DNA from: Microbulbifer sp. YPW16
Lineage (GTDB): Bacteria > Pseudomonadota > Gammaproteobacteria > Pseudomonadales > Cellvibrionaceae
Length of the DNA: 64,000 nt
Direction of reading: 5' to 3'
Assembly (NCBI RefSeq): GCF_021290385.1
Contig: NZ_CP089928.1
Coordinates: 1,100,501 to 1,164,500, forward strand
Below the pieces are notes generated by a model that worked only from the letters and a program-made list of their open reading frames with translations, ran no database searches and had not been told where the DNA came from. The translations under genes and the position numbers were made by a program. Shown here in pieces: positions 37,203 through 46,387 of the stretch (positions within the stretch are counted from its first letter, which is position 1; the number at the start of each line of letters is the position of its first letter).

Positions 37203-38366
37203 TTAGCGGCGCTCGAGACGCAGGGCCACCAGCTCGCCGCCATCGGAGAGGGCGAAAAGGAGGTCACCATCCACCAGCAACGGGATGCGCACGGCGTCAC
37301 CGTCAATTTCTTCGCGCCCGATCAGCTCACCGCTGGTGGGTTCCAGCACATGGAGGTAGCCCTCCAGGTCACCGACCACCACCGTGTCGCCGAAATACGC
37401 TGGTCCACTCAGCTCGCGTCGCAGCAGCTTGTCATTGCCCCAGGCAATCTGCCCATTGCCCACATTGTAGGCGTAGACACTGCCGGAGGCATCGCTCAAG
37501 TATACATTGCCCGCCCCGACGTCGACGCTGTGGTGGGTGGAGGCATCGCGCGCCCAGAGACCGCGGCCGTCCTGGCGCGACAGGGCCACAACCCGCCCCT
37601 GGTAACTGGCGGCGAATACCAGGTCGCCGCGAACCAGCGGCGAACCATCGATGTCCACTACCCGGTCCAGTTCCGCGGAGCCCTGCGGGATCGCTACCCG
37701 CTGCTCCCAGCGGGGAATACCGTCACGGGCATCCAGGGCGATCATCTTGCCGTTGTCCAGGCCGGCATAGACCAGGCCGCCGGAGATGACCGGGGCTGCG
37801 GTGCCACGCAACGTCAGCACCGGCAGGGAGGTACTGTGCTGCCAGATCTCATCACCACTGCCAGCATCGAGGCCATACAGTTTGCCATCCACAGTCTGCA
37901 GCACCACCGCACCGGAGCCAACCGCTGGCGCGGCCACTACTTCCCCGGAAAGCTGGCGCTCCCAGAGGGCCGAGCCGTCATTGAGGTTCAGGGCCACAAC
38001 GCGGCCGCGGTAGTCGGAGACCACCGCCAGGCCCAGGCCCACACCCACGCCGCCGCTCAGCGGGACATCGAGGTCGGCCTCCCACAGGCGGTCGCCCGTC
38101 TCGCGGGTGAACGCGCTCACTTCACCGTCACTGCTGGCTGCAACGATGCGGCCGTCGCCGATGGCGGGCTTCAGCATTGCATAGCGCTTGACGTCGATAT
38201 CGCCAATATTGCGGGACCAGACCTCGCGCAGCTCCACCGTTTCATTGATCTCGGTGAGTTCCAGCGGATCGGTGTCCTCTTTCTCTTCATTGGAGGCGCA
38301 GGCGGCCAGGGTAGCGGCCAGCGCCACCGCTGCTGCGCGGTTCAGTGCGCGGGAAAGGTGTCTCAT
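37203..38366 (-). CDS. bamB: Outer membrane protein assembly factor BamB
   Basis: Lipoprotein subunit of the BAM complex, which folds beta-barrel proteins into the outer membrane from the periplasmic face. The signal ends in LAATLAAC with the lipidated Cys at residue 23. The mature protein is an eight-bladed PQQ-type beta-propeller: repeated phrases such as GRVVALNLNDGSALWE, GKLYGLDAGSGDEIW and GKMIALDARDGIPRWE mark the blades. Length 387 is typical. It overlaps the end of yfgM by 4 nt and precedes der, the conserved order. Confidence 0.96.
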   Translation of the reverse strand: MRHLSRALNRAAAVALAATLAACASNEEKEDTDPLELTEINETVELREVWSRNIGDIDVKRYAMLKPAIGDGRIVAASSDGEVSAFTRETGDRLWEADLDVPLSGGVGVGLGLAVVSDYRGRVVALNLNDGSALWERQLSGEVVAAPAVGSGAVVLQTVDGKLYGLDAGSGDEIWQHSTSLPVLTLRGTAAPVISGGLVYAGLDNGKMIALDARDGIPRWEQRVAIPQGSAELDRVVDIDGSPLVRGDLVFAASYQGRVVALSRQDGRGLWARDASTHHSVDVGAGNVYLSDASGSVYAYNVGNGQIAWGNDKLLRRELSGPAYFGDTVVVGDLEGYLHVLEPTSGELIGREEIDGDAVRIPLLVDGDLLFALSDGGELVALRLERR

Positions 38367-39100
38367 TGCTCGTCACTCTCCTGTGCCGGCTGGGTGTCAG
38401 TCGCTTCCGGTGCAGCTGCGTCATCTTCCGCGGTCTCCGCGGGGGCCGCGGCGCCAATGCTGTCGGCCTTGAGGCGTAGCAACTGGGCGCTGCTCGCCTG
38501 CTCCGGCAACAGCTGGGCCAGGGCCGACTCATAGGCGGCTTTGGCACCCGCTTCGTCGCCCTGCTGGAGCAGGATGTCACCGCGGGTCTCGGCATAGAGT
38601 GCAGCGAAAGCCTCGGGCACCTTGCCCTCCAGCAGCTTCATGGCCTCATCCGGTGTGCCACGGGCAGCCTTGACCGCTGCCAGGCGGCGCTTGGCGACCA
38701 GTTCCAGCGAAGTGTCCGGGGTGTTGTCGAGGACCCACTGCAGCTGCTTTTCCGCCGCTTCCAGGTCATTGCCCTGGGCCGCGATGGCAGCCAGGTGCAG
38801 TGCCGCCTGGGAGGCATAGATACGGTTGCCGAATTCGTCCTGCAGCTGGCGACCCAGGCTCCTGGCCGTGGTCAGCTGCTTGTTGTCCGGGTTGCCGTCA
38901 TTGGCTGTGGCAGCCTGCAGGAAGCTCTGGTAGAGGTTGGAAGCTTCCTCGGCAGTGGTGCGCTCATTGCTCTGCCAGAACTGGTAACCGAAGTAACCCG
39001 CCAGGGCCAGCACCACGCCGGTGACAATGCCCTTGCCGTTCTCTGCCCACCAGCGTTTCAGCGATTCTATTTGTTCTTCTTCGGTAATATGGTCAGCCAT
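38363..39100 (-). CDS. yfgM: YfgM-family tetratricopeptide protein (SecYEG-associated)
   Basis: A 245-residue inner-membrane protein with a short cytoplasmic N-terminus (TEEEQIESLKRWWAENGK), one transmembrane helix at about residues 24-42 and a periplasmic TPR-like domain. E. coli YfgM associates with the Sec translocon and periplasmic chaperones, and this protein shares its N-terminal signature and its place beside bamB. The last 35 residues are Ala/Glu/Asp-rich and probably disordered. The stop overlaps the bamB start by 4 nt, so the two are coupled. Confidence 0.93.
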   Translation of the reverse strand: MADHITEEEQIESLKRWWAENGKGIVTGVVLALAGYFGYQFWQSNERTTAEEASNLYQSFLQAATANDGNPDNKQLTTARSLGRQLQDEFGNRIYASQAALHLAAIAAQGNDLEAAEKQLQWVLDNTPDTSLELVAKRRLAAVKAARGTPDEAMKLLEGKVPEAFAALYAETRGDILLQQGDEAGAKAAYESALAQLLPEQASSAQLLRLKADSIGAAAPAETAEDDAAAPEATDTQPAQESDEQ

Positions 39101-39140
39101 CGGGTAACTCGTCTTTCCTGTGATTGTTAGGGTCTTCCTG

Positions 39141-39165
39141 CAGGAGTGGCCCCGGGGCCTTCCTG
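39141..39165. repeat. Palindromic hairpin between yfgM and hisS
   Basis: CAGGA-GT-GGCCCCGGGGCC-T-TCCTG is an almost continuous inverted repeat in the 89-bp gap between hisS and yfgM. It may be a degenerate REP-like element or an mRNA-stabilising hairpin; there is no T tract on either side. Confidence 0.4.
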
Positions 39166-39189
39166 CTAAATTCTGCCTGGTTCGTTCAC

Positions 39190-40452
39190 TCAGCCCTGCA
39201 GCACGGACGCCAGTTCAGCAACCGGTACCGTCTGCTGTGGCTCCTCCGCGCGCAGGAACTTCACCGTCACCTGCCCTGCCGCGGCCTCGTCCTCACCGAT
39301 GATCAGGGCAAAATCCGCATTGCTGCGATCCGCCTTTTTCATCTGGCTCTTGAAGCTGCCACCGCCGCAGTGGGTCTGCAGGCGCAACCACGGGAGGCTG
39401 TCACGCACCTGCTCTGCCGCCGCCAGGGCGGCCGATTGTACATCACCCACCGCAACCAGGTACGCATCCACCTGTTGCGCCAGGGCATCGGGCAGGGCCT
39501 CCAGCGTCTGCAGCAACAGCACCAGGCGCTCGACGCCCAGGCCAAAGCCAATCGCCGGGGTGGGCTTGCCACCCATCTGCTCCACGAGCCCATCGTAACG
39601 GCCGCCGGCACAGACGGTGCCCTGGGCCCCGAGGCTGTCGGTCACCCACTCGAACACGGTCTTGCCGTAGTAGTCCAGCCCCCGCACCAGCTTCGGGTTG
39701 ACCTCATAGGTCACGCCGGCAGCATCGAGCATGGCCCGCAGGCTGTCAAAATGCGCCGCGGATTCCTCGTCAAGGAAGTCCAGTAGACACGGCGCGCCTG
39801 CCAGCAGTTCCTGCGTCTGGGCGTTCTTGCTGTCCAGGATACGCAGGGGATTGCGCTCCAGGCGGCGCAGGCTGTCTTCATCGAGCTGGTCGCGGTGGCG
39901 GCCCAGGTAGGCCACCAGGGCCTCGCGATAGGCGGCACGGCTATCGCTGTTACCCAGCGAATTCAGCTGCAGCGTCACCTGGTCGGCGACTCCCAGCTGG
40001 CGCCACAGGCGCGCTGTCATGATCAGGATCTCGGCATCGATATCCGGTCCCTCGATGCCAAACACCTCCACGCCAAACTGGTGGAACTGCCGCAGGCGGC
40101 CCTTCTGCGGACGCTCATAGCGGAACATGGGGCCGAAATACCACAGGCGCTGGGGCGTGGTCAGCAGGTTGTTCTGGATTGCCGCGCGAACGGTGCCGGC
40201 GGTGCCCTCCGGGCGCAGGGTTACGCTGTCCCCGCTCTTGTCGTCAAAGGTGTACATTTCCTTCTCGACAATGTCGGTGGCCTCACCCACCGCGCGGCTG
40301 AACAGCTGGGTCACTTCCAGCAATGGCGTGCGGATTTCGCTGTAGCCGTAACGGCCGAACAGCTCACTCAGGGTTGATTCCACGTACTGCCAGGTGGGCG
40401 AATCCACCGGCAAAAGGTCGTTCATGCCGCGAATTGCGCGAAGCTGTTTCAA
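39190..40452 (-). CDS. hisS: Histidine--tRNA ligase
   Basis: Class II aminoacyl-tRNA synthetase that charges tRNA-His. The N-terminus [11 protein letters not shown] is diagnostic. Motif 2 is seen as [20 protein letters not shown] and motif 3 as GFGLGVERL. The His-binding segment [15 protein letters not shown] is also present. Length 420 matches E. coli (424). It lies between ispG and yfgM in the conserved order ispG-hisS-yfgM-bamB-der on one strand. No obvious promoter lies in the 90-bp gap before it, so it is probably co-transcribed with ispG. Confidence 0.97.
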   Translation of the reverse strand: MKQLRAIRGMNDLLPVDSPTWQYVESTLSELFGRYGYSEIRTPLLEVTQLFSRAVGEATDIVEKEMYTFDDKSGDSVTLRPEGTAGTVRAAIQNNLLTTPQRLWYFGPMFRYERPQKGRLRQFHQFGVEVFGIEGPDIDAEILIMTARLWRQLGVADQVTLQLNSLGNSDSRAAYREALVAYLGRHRDQLDEDSLRRLERNPLRILDSKNAQTQELLAGAPCLLDFLDEESAAHFDSLRAMLDAAGVTYEVNPKLVRGLDYYGKTVFEWVTDSLGAQGTVCAGGRYDGLVEQMGGKPTPAIGFGLGVERLVLLLQTLEALPDALAQQVDAYLVAVGDVQSAALAAAEQVRDSLPWLRLQTHCGGGSFKSQMKKADRSNADFALIIGEDEAAAGQVTVKFLRAEEPQQTVPVAELASVLQG

Positions 40453-40542
40453 CGGTATTCCTTAACTGGTTATCTCGGGTTTGTCTTTCCTGGCGGCAGG
40501 AGCGCACCGTGCCCGTTCCCGCGGGCCAATTGCCGGCCCCTG

Positions 40543-41655
40543 TCAGGACTTGGCGATGATGTCCGCCTCGCGCGCTTCCTTGGCCGCGGCTTTTTCCCGG
40601 ATCAGGCGCTCCAGGTCATCCACCAGGTTGTCATTCTTGAACTTGCGGTCCGGCTGGCCGTCCACGTAGATGGCATGGCTCGGGGTGCCGCCGGTGAGGC
40701 CGATATCCGCCTCCTTGGCCTCGCCCGGCCCGTTGACGATACAGCCGATCACCGCCACGTCCAGCGGTGTGGTGATATCCTCCAGGCGCGTCTCCAGCTC
40801 ATTCATGGTCTTCACCACGTCGAAATTCTGGCGGGAGCAGCTGGGACAGGCGATAAAGTTGATCCCCTTGGTGCGCAGGCGCAGGCTCTTCAGCAGGTCC
40901 CAGCCCACCTTGACCTCTTCCACCGGGTCCGCCGCAAGCGAAACCCGCAGGGTATCGCCGATACCGTCCAGCAGCAGCGCCCCCAGGCCGATTGCCGACT
41001 TGACCGTGCCGGAGCGCAAGCCACCGGCCTCGGTAATGCCCAGATGCAGGGGCTGCTCAATCTGCTGCGCCAGCTTGCGGTAGGCGGCAGTGGCCATAAA
41101 GATATCGGAGGCCTTGACGCTCACCTTGAAATCCTGGAAATCCAGACTGTCGAGGATGTCTACATGGCGCAGCGCGGACTCCACCAGCGCATCGGGGGTC
41201 GGCTCGCCGTATTTCTTCTGCAGGTCCTTTTCCAGTGAACCGGCGTTCACACCGATCCGGATCGGGATGTTGAGGTCACGAGCCTTGTCCACCACCGCGC
41301 GGATCCGCTTCTCGCGGCCGATATTGCCCGGGTTGATACGCAGGCAGTCCACGCCCAGGTCCGCCACCCGCAGGGCAATGCGGTAGTCGAAGTGGATATC
41401 CGCCACCAGCGGCACGCCCACCTGCTTCTTGATCTCACCAAAAGCCTCCGCGGCGTCCATGCTGGGCACGGAGACCCGCACGATATCCGCCCCGGCCTGC
41501 TCCAGCCGTTGCACCTGCGCCACTGTGGCATCAACATCACAGGTATCGGTATTGGTCATGCTCTGTACGGATATTGGCGCTCCGCCCCCGACGGGCACAT
41601 TGCCGACCATGATCTGGCGTGACACGCGGCGGACAATGGATGACTCGAATTGCAT
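40543..41655 (-). CDS. ispG: 4-hydroxy-3-methylbut-2-en-1-yl diphosphate synthase IspG (GcpE)
   Basis: Sixth enzyme of the MEP isoprenoid pathway, which reductively converts MEcPP to HMBPP using a [4Fe-4S] cluster. The cluster ligands are seen in ACPSCSRQ and in [10 protein letters not shown]. The TIM-barrel start [20 protein letters not shown] is well conserved. At 370 residues it is the short, bacterial form without the plant-type insert. As a cluster enzyme it depends on the isc operon about 5-10 kb away in this window. It is followed by hisS on the same strand. Confidence 0.97.
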   Translation of the reverse strand: MQFESSIVRRVSRQIMVGNVPVGGGAPISVQSMTNTDTCDVDATVAQVQRLEQAGADIVRVSVPSMDAAEAFGEIKKQVGVPLVADIHFDYRIALRVADLGVDCLRINPGNIGREKRIRAVVDKARDLNIPIRIGVNAGSLEKDLQKKYGEPTPDALVESALRHVDILDSLDFQDFKVSVKASDIFMATAAYRKLAQQIEQPLHLGITEAGGLRSGTVKSAIGLGALLLDGIGDTLRVSLAADPVEEVKVGWDLLKSLRLRTKGINFIACPSCSRQNFDVVKTMNELETRLEDITTPLDVAVIGCIVNGPGEAKEADIGLTGGTPSHAIYVDGQPDRKFKNDNLVDDLERLIREKAAAKEAREADIIAKS

Positions 41656-41699
41656 AGGGCTGACCTGCCAGTTTCGCAGAGTAAAAAACAGAGGGGGGA

Positions 41700-41705
41700 A
41701 TTATA
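41700..41705 (-). promoter_or_regulatory. Possible -10 box of ispG
   Basis: A perfect TATAAT on the minus strand lies about 45 nt upstream of the ispG start, in the 196-bp gap after rodZ. No convincing -35 hexamer is at normal spacing, so this is only a candidate. Confidence 0.3.
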
Positions 41706-41851
41706 GGGCCTGTTCACGCGAAATTCGATGGCAGCGTCGGGGCGCTCATGTGACCGCAACGCAGTGACCTGGAACAGCGTAGACTCGCCCGGCGTGGACT
41801 CACACCGCAAGGCGCAAGCCTGGCGGCTGCGCGTATACGGTGCGTTTGAAC

Positions 41852-43033
41852 TTACTCGCCGACGGTGATCCGGCGGGTGCGGCGGTTGCCCAGCGGATCG
41901 CTGTTGACCAGCTCCCCCTGGAAACGGACTTCCGTGGCTGCGGCATTGCCCAGCATCAGTCGGAATGGCGGCTCGCCCCGCAGGTCCACATCAGCCCCGG
42001 CAGGCTGCAATTTAGCCATCAGCACGCTGCCGCTGCCATCCTTCACTTCAATCCAGGCTTCCTCGGCAAACTTGAGCTGCAGGCGCGCTTGCGCGGCCGC
42101 CGCTTCGACAGCTGCCGTCTCGGCGGCCCGGGCAGCAGGAGTCGGGGCAGTTTCTGCCGCTGGGCCCTCGACTGACGCCGCAGCGGGCGTCGCATCGGCC
42201 ACTTCTTCCCGCACGGGCTCTGCGGTCGGCTCGGGCATTCCCCCTGCCTGTGACTCTGCAGTCCGGGGATCGGGCCCTGCGGCCAGTCCCGATGGCCCCG
42301 CATCACCTTCCACCACTGCCGGCGCAGCCTCATCGACCGCACCGCCCATTGCTTCACCAGCCTCAAGGACCGGCTCATCGACCGCTGTCATATCGGCAGC
42401 CGCTTCCGCGCCCGTACCGGCCTTCCCGGCACTCTCCTCTCCGCCAACGGCCGCCCCGGCCGTCGACTGCACATCGGCCACCGGGTCCATGTCGGCGATT
42501 TCGGCCGCAGTGTCATCCGCCGGTGCGACCACCGCGGCGGTCTCGGCTGCGGAACTGGACATGCCACCTGACATCATGGCCGGTGGAGTAAAGTCCCGGC
42601 CGTTCATCCACCAGAAGACCCCGGCAACAGCGATCAGCGGCAACACTGCCAGGCCTGGCAACCTGCTGCGACCACCGCCCTCCGAAAGGGAATCACGCTG
42701 CACATGATCCAGGATCGCCCGGCTCTCCTCTTCCTCACCGTAGTAACCGGCATAGGCCTTCAGGATCGGAGCCTCATCGATCTTCAGCTCTTTGGCGATA
42801 TTGCGGATATAGCCCTTGACGTAAAGTGCCGCCGGCAGGCGATCGTAATCATCGTTTTCGAGCAGGGAAAGCTTGTCGCCGATAAAGCACATGCGCTCGG
42901 AGAGCTCATCGCGCGTGAGACCCGCCTCCTCGCGGGCGCGGCGAATCAGGGTGCCCGGTGTATCACCGGACACCTGCTGGGCGCCACCGGATACCTCGGT
43001 GGTGTTATCAGTTTCGGGCTGGTTAACCGTCAT
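41852..43033 (-). CDS. rodZ: Cytoskeletal/shape protein RodZ
   Basis: Bitopic membrane protein that links MreB filaments to the cell-wall elongation machinery. The cytoplasmic N-terminal helix-turn-helix domain spans about residues 24-95 (TLIRRAREEAGLTRDELSE, split from YVKGYIRNIAKELKID). One transmembrane helix, GLAVLPLIAVAGVFWWM, is at about 125-142. A long Ala/Glu/Pro-rich periplasmic linker of about 160 residues leads to the conserved C-terminal beta domain (LKFAEEAWIEVKDGSG onward). The linker is highly repetitive in composition. It overlaps the end of pilW by 11 nt and precedes ispG, the usual order. Confidence 0.93.
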   Translation of the reverse strand: MTVNQPETDNTTEVSGGAQQVSGDTPGTLIRRAREEAGLTRDELSERMCFIGDKLSLLENDDYDRLPAALYVKGYIRNIAKELKIDEAPILKAYAGYYGEEEESRAILDHVQRDSLSEGGGRSRLPGLAVLPLIAVAGVFWWMNGRDFTPPAMMSGGMSSSAAETAAVVAPADDTAAEIADMDPVADVQSTAGAAVGGEESAGKAGTGAEAAADMTAVDEPVLEAGEAMGGAVDEAAPAVVEGDAGPSGLAAGPDPRTAESQAGGMPEPTAEPVREEVADATPAAASVEGPAAETAPTPAARAAETAAVEAAAAQARLQLKFAEEAWIEVKDGSGSVLMAKLQPAGADVDLRGEPPFRLMLGNAAATEVRFQGELVNSDPLGNRRTRRITVGE

Positions 43034-43802
43034 TGGCCTTCATCTTCTGGTATTTGAGCGTTTCCGCCGAATAAGGATAGAGGTTCTTCAGGGCAAGGGC
43101 GTAACTGCGTTCCTTGTCGCGGTTGCCAAATATCTTTTCCAGGCGGATACCGAGCCACAGGGACTGGGGTATCTGCCGGTTATCCGCACTGTAACGATCC
43201 AGGTAGTGCTTTGCCTCTGTATAGGCACCAGCGTCAAACCTGAGTTCCGCCATCTCCAGCAGCGCCTGGGGCAGGTCGTCATTCAGTGCCAGCGCGCGGG
43301 TGTAGGCCTTCTCCGCCTCTTCCTCGTGGCCGAGCTTGCGGGCACAGAGGCCCAGGTTTGCCAGGGCGTAGGAGCGACGGCGGTAGGTGAGGTCCTCAGA
43401 GGCGATGCGGAATTGCTCCAGGGCCTCCTCATAGCGCTCCTGCTGGTAGAGGAATACACCGTAATTGGTGTGGGCCATGGAGAAGCTGTCGCCGTATCTC
43501 AGCGCCTTGCGGAAATGGTCCTCCGCCACCTCCAGTTCCTGATCGGCCTGGTAGAGCAGTGCCAGGCCGTGATGGGCGCGGGGATCGCGGCGCCCCAGTT
43601 CCAGGGCCTTGTTGAAGTGATAGCGGGCCAGGTCCCGGTTTTCCCCGGTCTTCAGGTAGCGCAGCCCCAGCTGCACGTGCGTTTCCAGCGCCTTGTCCAG
43701 GTTTACCTCACTGCGGTCAGGCAGGCCGGTAGTAACGCAGCCGCTGAGCCAGACACTGAGGATCATCCCCGCCAAAGGCAGGGCAAAGGATTTAGACAAC
43801 AC
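43023..43802 (-). CDS. pilW: Type IV pilus biogenesis/stability lipoprotein PilW (PilF)
   Basis: A 259-residue outer-membrane lipoprotein (pilotin) that helps PilQ secretin assembly. The signal MLSKSFALPLAGMILSVWLS ends in a lipobox with Cys22. The mature part is a row of about six TPR motifs, for example ARYHFNKALELGRRDPRAHH and AEDHFRKALRYGDSFSMAHT. The place between rlmN and rodZ is conserved in Pseudomonas and relatives, which supports the assignment. It is named pilF in Pseudomonas. It overlaps the rodZ start by 11 nt. Confidence 0.92.
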   Translation of the reverse strand: MLSKSFALPLAGMILSVWLSGCVTTGLPDRSEVNLDKALETHVQLGLRYLKTGENRDLARYHFNKALELGRRDPRAHHGLALLYQADQELEVAEDHFRKALRYGDSFSMAHTNYGVFLYQQERYEEALEQFRIASEDLTYRRRSYALANLGLCARKLGHEEEAEKAYTRALALNDDLPQALLEMAELRFDAGAYTEAKHYLDRYSADNRQIPQSLWLGIRLEKIFGNRDKERSYALALKNLYPYSAETLKYQKMKANDG

Positions 43803-43877
43803 AACATCACCTGTAGTTTTTATAGTGTTCGCGCCGGGATCCGCCGGTTAGCCGGGCGCAGGAGCCGACAGCTCCCA

Positions 43878-45005
43878 TCAACCCACGATGCGTACGGCCT
43901 GCGCAGCGTTGCGATAGCGTTCGGCGCGACGGGTACGGTCGTTTACCGTGCCGGCCAGCTGGCCGCAGGCTGCCGCAATATCGTCGCCACGGGTCGTGCG
44001 CACGGTAACGGTAAAGCCTTTGTCGAGCAAAATCTGCTGAAAGCGTCGCAAAGCGTTGTTGCTCACGCGCTGGTAGTCAGACAGCTCAAACGGGTTAAAG
44101 GGTATCAGATTTATCTTGACCGGCACATCGCGCAGCAGCTCCGCCAGCTGTTCGGCGTGCTCGGGGCGGTCATTGACCTCCCGCATCAGGGTGTACTCGA
44201 TGGTCATTTTCCGGTGGGTATCCGGCATCCGCTCGATATAGCGCTTGGCGCTGTCGAGCAGCATGGCGATGGGGTATTTCCTGTTGATGGGGACCAGCTC
44301 GTTGCGGAGCTCATCGTTGGGCGCATGGAGGGAAATCGCCAGGCTCACGTCAGTCACGTCTGCCAGCTTATCCAGTGCAGGCACCACGCCGGAGGTACTC
44401 AGGGTGACGCGACGCTTGGAGATGCCATAGGCATTGTCCTCCATCATCAGGTTCATTGCGTCCACCACGTTATCGAAGTTGAGCAGCGGTTCACCCATGC
44501 CCATCATCACGACGTTGGTCACCTTGCGCGGCCCCCTGGGCTCCAACTGGCCGAAAGACTTACAGGCGATCCAGACCTGGGCGATGATCTCCGCCGCAGT
44601 CAGGTCCCGATTGAAGCCCTGCTTGCCCGTGGCGCAGAAGCTGCAGTCCAGTGAGCAACCCACCTGGCTGGACACACACAGGGTGCCACGCTCGCCGTCG
44701 GGGATATAAACCGTCTCGATGGCGCTGCCACCATCCACCTTGATCAGCCACTTGCGCGTGCCGTCCGACGAGTCCCACTGCCCCAGCACCTCCGGTGCGC
44801 GAATCTCGGCCACCTCGGCCAGTTTCTCGCGCAGGGCCTTGCTGACATTGGTCATCTGGGAAAAGTCATCCACGCCACTCTGGTGAATCCACTTCAGCAC
44901 CTGCACGGCGCGAAAGCGCTTTTCACCCAGCGACTCGAAGAACGCGGTCAGCTTTTCGACCGATAGGCCGAGCAGATTCACTTTTTCGGTTTGTGCCTGG
45001 GTCAT
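43878..45005 (-). CDS. rlmN: Dual-specificity RNA methyltransferase RlmN
   Basis: Radical SAM enzyme that makes 2-methyladenosine at A2503 of 23S rRNA and A37 of some tRNAs. The CxxxCxxC cluster motif is C117, C121, C124 in [16 protein letters not shown]. The mechanistic Cys in [15 protein letters not shown] near the C-terminus is present. Other markers are [10 protein letters not shown] and [20 protein letters not shown]. Length 375 is close to E. coli (384). It lies between ndk and pilW, and needs an Fe-S cluster supplied by the nearby isc genes. Confidence 0.97.
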   Translation of the reverse strand: MTQAQTEKVNLLGLSVEKLTAFFESLGEKRFRAVQVLKWIHQSGVDDFSQMTNVSKALREKLAEVAEIRAPEVLGQWDSSDGTRKWLIKVDGGSAIETVYIPDGERGTLCVSSQVGCSLDCSFCATGKQGFNRDLTAAEIIAQVWIACKSFGQLEPRGPRKVTNVVMMGMGEPLLNFDNVVDAMNLMMEDNAYGISKRRVTLSTSGVVPALDKLADVTDVSLAISLHAPNDELRNELVPINRKYPIAMLLDSAKRYIERMPDTHRKMTIEYTLMREVNDRPEHAEQLAELLRDVPVKINLIPFNPFELSDYQRVSNNALRRFQQILLDKGFTVTVRTTRGDDIAAACGQLAGTVNDRTRRAERYRNAAQAVRIVG

Positions 45006-45028
45006 GGGTTCACCTCGGGGAGTGGATT

Positions 45029-45052
45029 GCGCCGGCCCGGACGGGCCGGCGC
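45029..45052. repeat. Perfect GC hairpin between ndk and rlmN
   Basis: A 10-bp perfect stem GCGCCGGCCC/GGGCCGGCGC with a 4-nt loop lies in the 57-bp gap. There is no T tract, so it is unlikely to be a full terminator. It may stabilise or process the ndk mRNA, or cause partial attenuation. Confidence 0.55.
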
Positions 45053-45062
45053 GAGTGCGGCC

Positions 45063-45491
45063 TTAGGCGCGCGGGCAGATTTCGTCGTCGGCGAAAAAGT
45101 AGCTTACTTCGCGGGCGGCGGACTCGGTGGAGTCGGAGCCGTGCACGGCGTTGGCGTCGATGCTGTTGGCAAAATCCGCACGGATGGTGCCGGCTTCGGC
45201 TTCCTTCGGGTTGGTGGCACCCATCAGGTCGCGGTTGGCCAGTACGGCGTTCTCACCTTCCAGTACCTGAACGACAACCGGACCGGAAGTCATGAAGTCC
45301 ACCAGATCCTTGAAGAAGGGACGCTCCTTGTGCTCGGCGTAGAAGCCCTCGGCCTTTTCGCGGCTCAGGTGCAGCATTTTCATCGCGACAATGCGCAGGC
45401 CGGCCTTCTCGAAACGGCTTTCGATTTCGCCGATAACATTCTTTGCTACCGCGTCCGGCTTGATGATGGAAAGAGTGCGCTCCAGGGCCAT
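45063..45491 (-). CDS. ndk: Nucleoside diphosphate kinase
   Basis: Transfers the gamma-phosphate of ATP to nucleoside diphosphates through a phospho-histidine. The catalytic His is H117 in NAVHGSDS, and the N-terminus [10 protein letters not shown] is typical. Length 142 agrees with E. coli Ndk (143). It lies directly downstream of the isc operon terminator and upstream of rlmN on the same strand, the conserved order. The terminator hairpin sits in its upstream leader, so ndk probably has its own promoter or relies on read-through. Confidence 0.97.
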   Translation of the reverse strand: MALERTLSIIKPDAVAKNVIGEIESRFEKAGLRIVAMKMLHLSREKAEGFYAEHKERPFFKDLVDFMTSGPVVVQVLEGENAVLANRDLMGATNPKEAEAGTIRADFANSIDANAVHGSDSTESAAREVSYFFADDEICPRA

Positions 45492-45515
45492 GTTGTTCTC
45501 CAGTTAACAGTGTTT

Positions 45516-45548
45516 AAAAAGCAAAAAGAGCAACCGCAGCTGCTCTTC
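45516..45548 (-). terminator. Intrinsic terminator after iscX
   Basis: On the minus strand a stem AGAGCA/TGCTCT with an 8-nt loop is followed by TTTTTGCTTTTT. It closes the iscRSUA-hscBA-fdx-iscX unit, about 170 nt beyond the iscX stop and 25-55 nt before ndk. Confidence 0.82.
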
Positions 45549-45719
45549 CCTGAATTCCTTACAGTCGCGACCGGGCCAGTGGCCGGCCGCCGACGCCGCG
45601 AACCGGGGCCCGGCAATGCCGACCCCACCTATCGCGGCGGGCGGATTATACGCGTAACTGCATGAAGTTTGTACTATTTCTATGTGCCAGCGGGGCCGAA
45701 ACCCGGCCAGGTAGACTGC

Positions 45720-45914
45720 TCAGTCGGCTTCCTCGATCCAGGCGGCCTGGATGGCCTCGAGGATCTTCTCACCGCAGCGCGCCGGATCGTCATCGAAACC
45801 CGGCAGCTCGATTACCCAGTTGCGCAGGTCGACAAAGTTCACCCGCAGGGGGTCCGCTTCCGGGTGGGCCTCGACCAGCTCGATGGCGATGTCATTGATA
45901 TCCGTCCACTTCAT
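45720..45914 (-). CDS. iscX: Fe-S assembly accessory protein IscX (YfhJ)
   Basis: A 64-residue acidic protein that binds IscS and modulates its activity and iron delivery. The sequence begins MKWTDINDIAIELVEAHP and includes FVDLRNWVIELPGFDDDP, the IscX signature with its run of acidic residues used in iron and IscS binding. Length is typical. It is the last gene of the isc cluster, 41 nt after fdx, and is followed by an intrinsic terminator. Confidence 0.95.
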   Translation of the reverse strand: MKWTDINDIAIELVEAHPEADPLRVNFVDLRNWVIELPGFDDDPARCGEKILEAIQAAWIEEAD

Positions 45915-45955
45915 GTGCGCGTCTCCGCTCCTGTATTCAAAGACCGACCTCGGGG

Positions 45956-46294
45956 TCAGTGCTTCTCAGATACCTGGTTGATAGTGTACTTGGGAATCTC
46001 GACCACGAGATCCTCGTCGTCGACGATGGCCTGGCAGGACAGGCGCGACTCGGGCTCCAGGCCCCAGGCCTTGTCCAGCAGGTCCTCTTCCAGCTCGTCC
46101 GGCTCACCCAGGGAGTCGAAGCCCTCACGGACAATGACGTGGCAGGTAGTGCAGGCACAGGATTTTTCGCAGGCGTGCTCGATTTCCACACCGTTGGCCA
46201 GCGCCGCATCGCAGACACTGACACCACTTTCCACTTCCACCACCTTGCCCTCCGGACAGATCTCCTCGTGGGGCAAAAATACGATTTTCGGCAT
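45956..46294 (-). CDS. fdx: [2Fe-2S] ferredoxin of the Isc system
   Basis: Adrenodoxin-type ferredoxin that supplies electrons for cluster assembly on IscU. The four ligands C42, C48, C51 and C87 (ACEKSCACTTC and RLSCQAI) are at the same positions as in E. coli Fdx. The start MPKIVFLPHEEICPEG is the family consensus, so ATG 46294 is used rather than upstream in-frame codons, giving 112 residues. It lies 93 nt after hscA and 41 nt before iscX. Confidence 0.96.
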   Translation of the reverse strand: MPKIVFLPHEEICPEGKVVEVESGVSVCDAALANGVEIEHACEKSCACTTCHVIVREGFDSLGEPDELEEDLLDKAWGLEPESRLSCQAIVDDEDLVVEIPKYTINQVSEKH

Positions 46295-46387
46295 AGTTGG
46301 ATAACTCGCTATGGTCTCAATTCCGGGCGGTCTCGCCCGCCCCGCCCGATCGCCGGCTCCTCTTACTGAGAACCGGGTCAAAGGCTG

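Noticed and set aside
42873-44654. 593-codon plus-strand frame antisense to rodZ, pilW and rlmN
   Set aside because: It spans three well-identified minus-strand genes and their intergenic gaps. Length alone is not evidence in GC-rich DNA.
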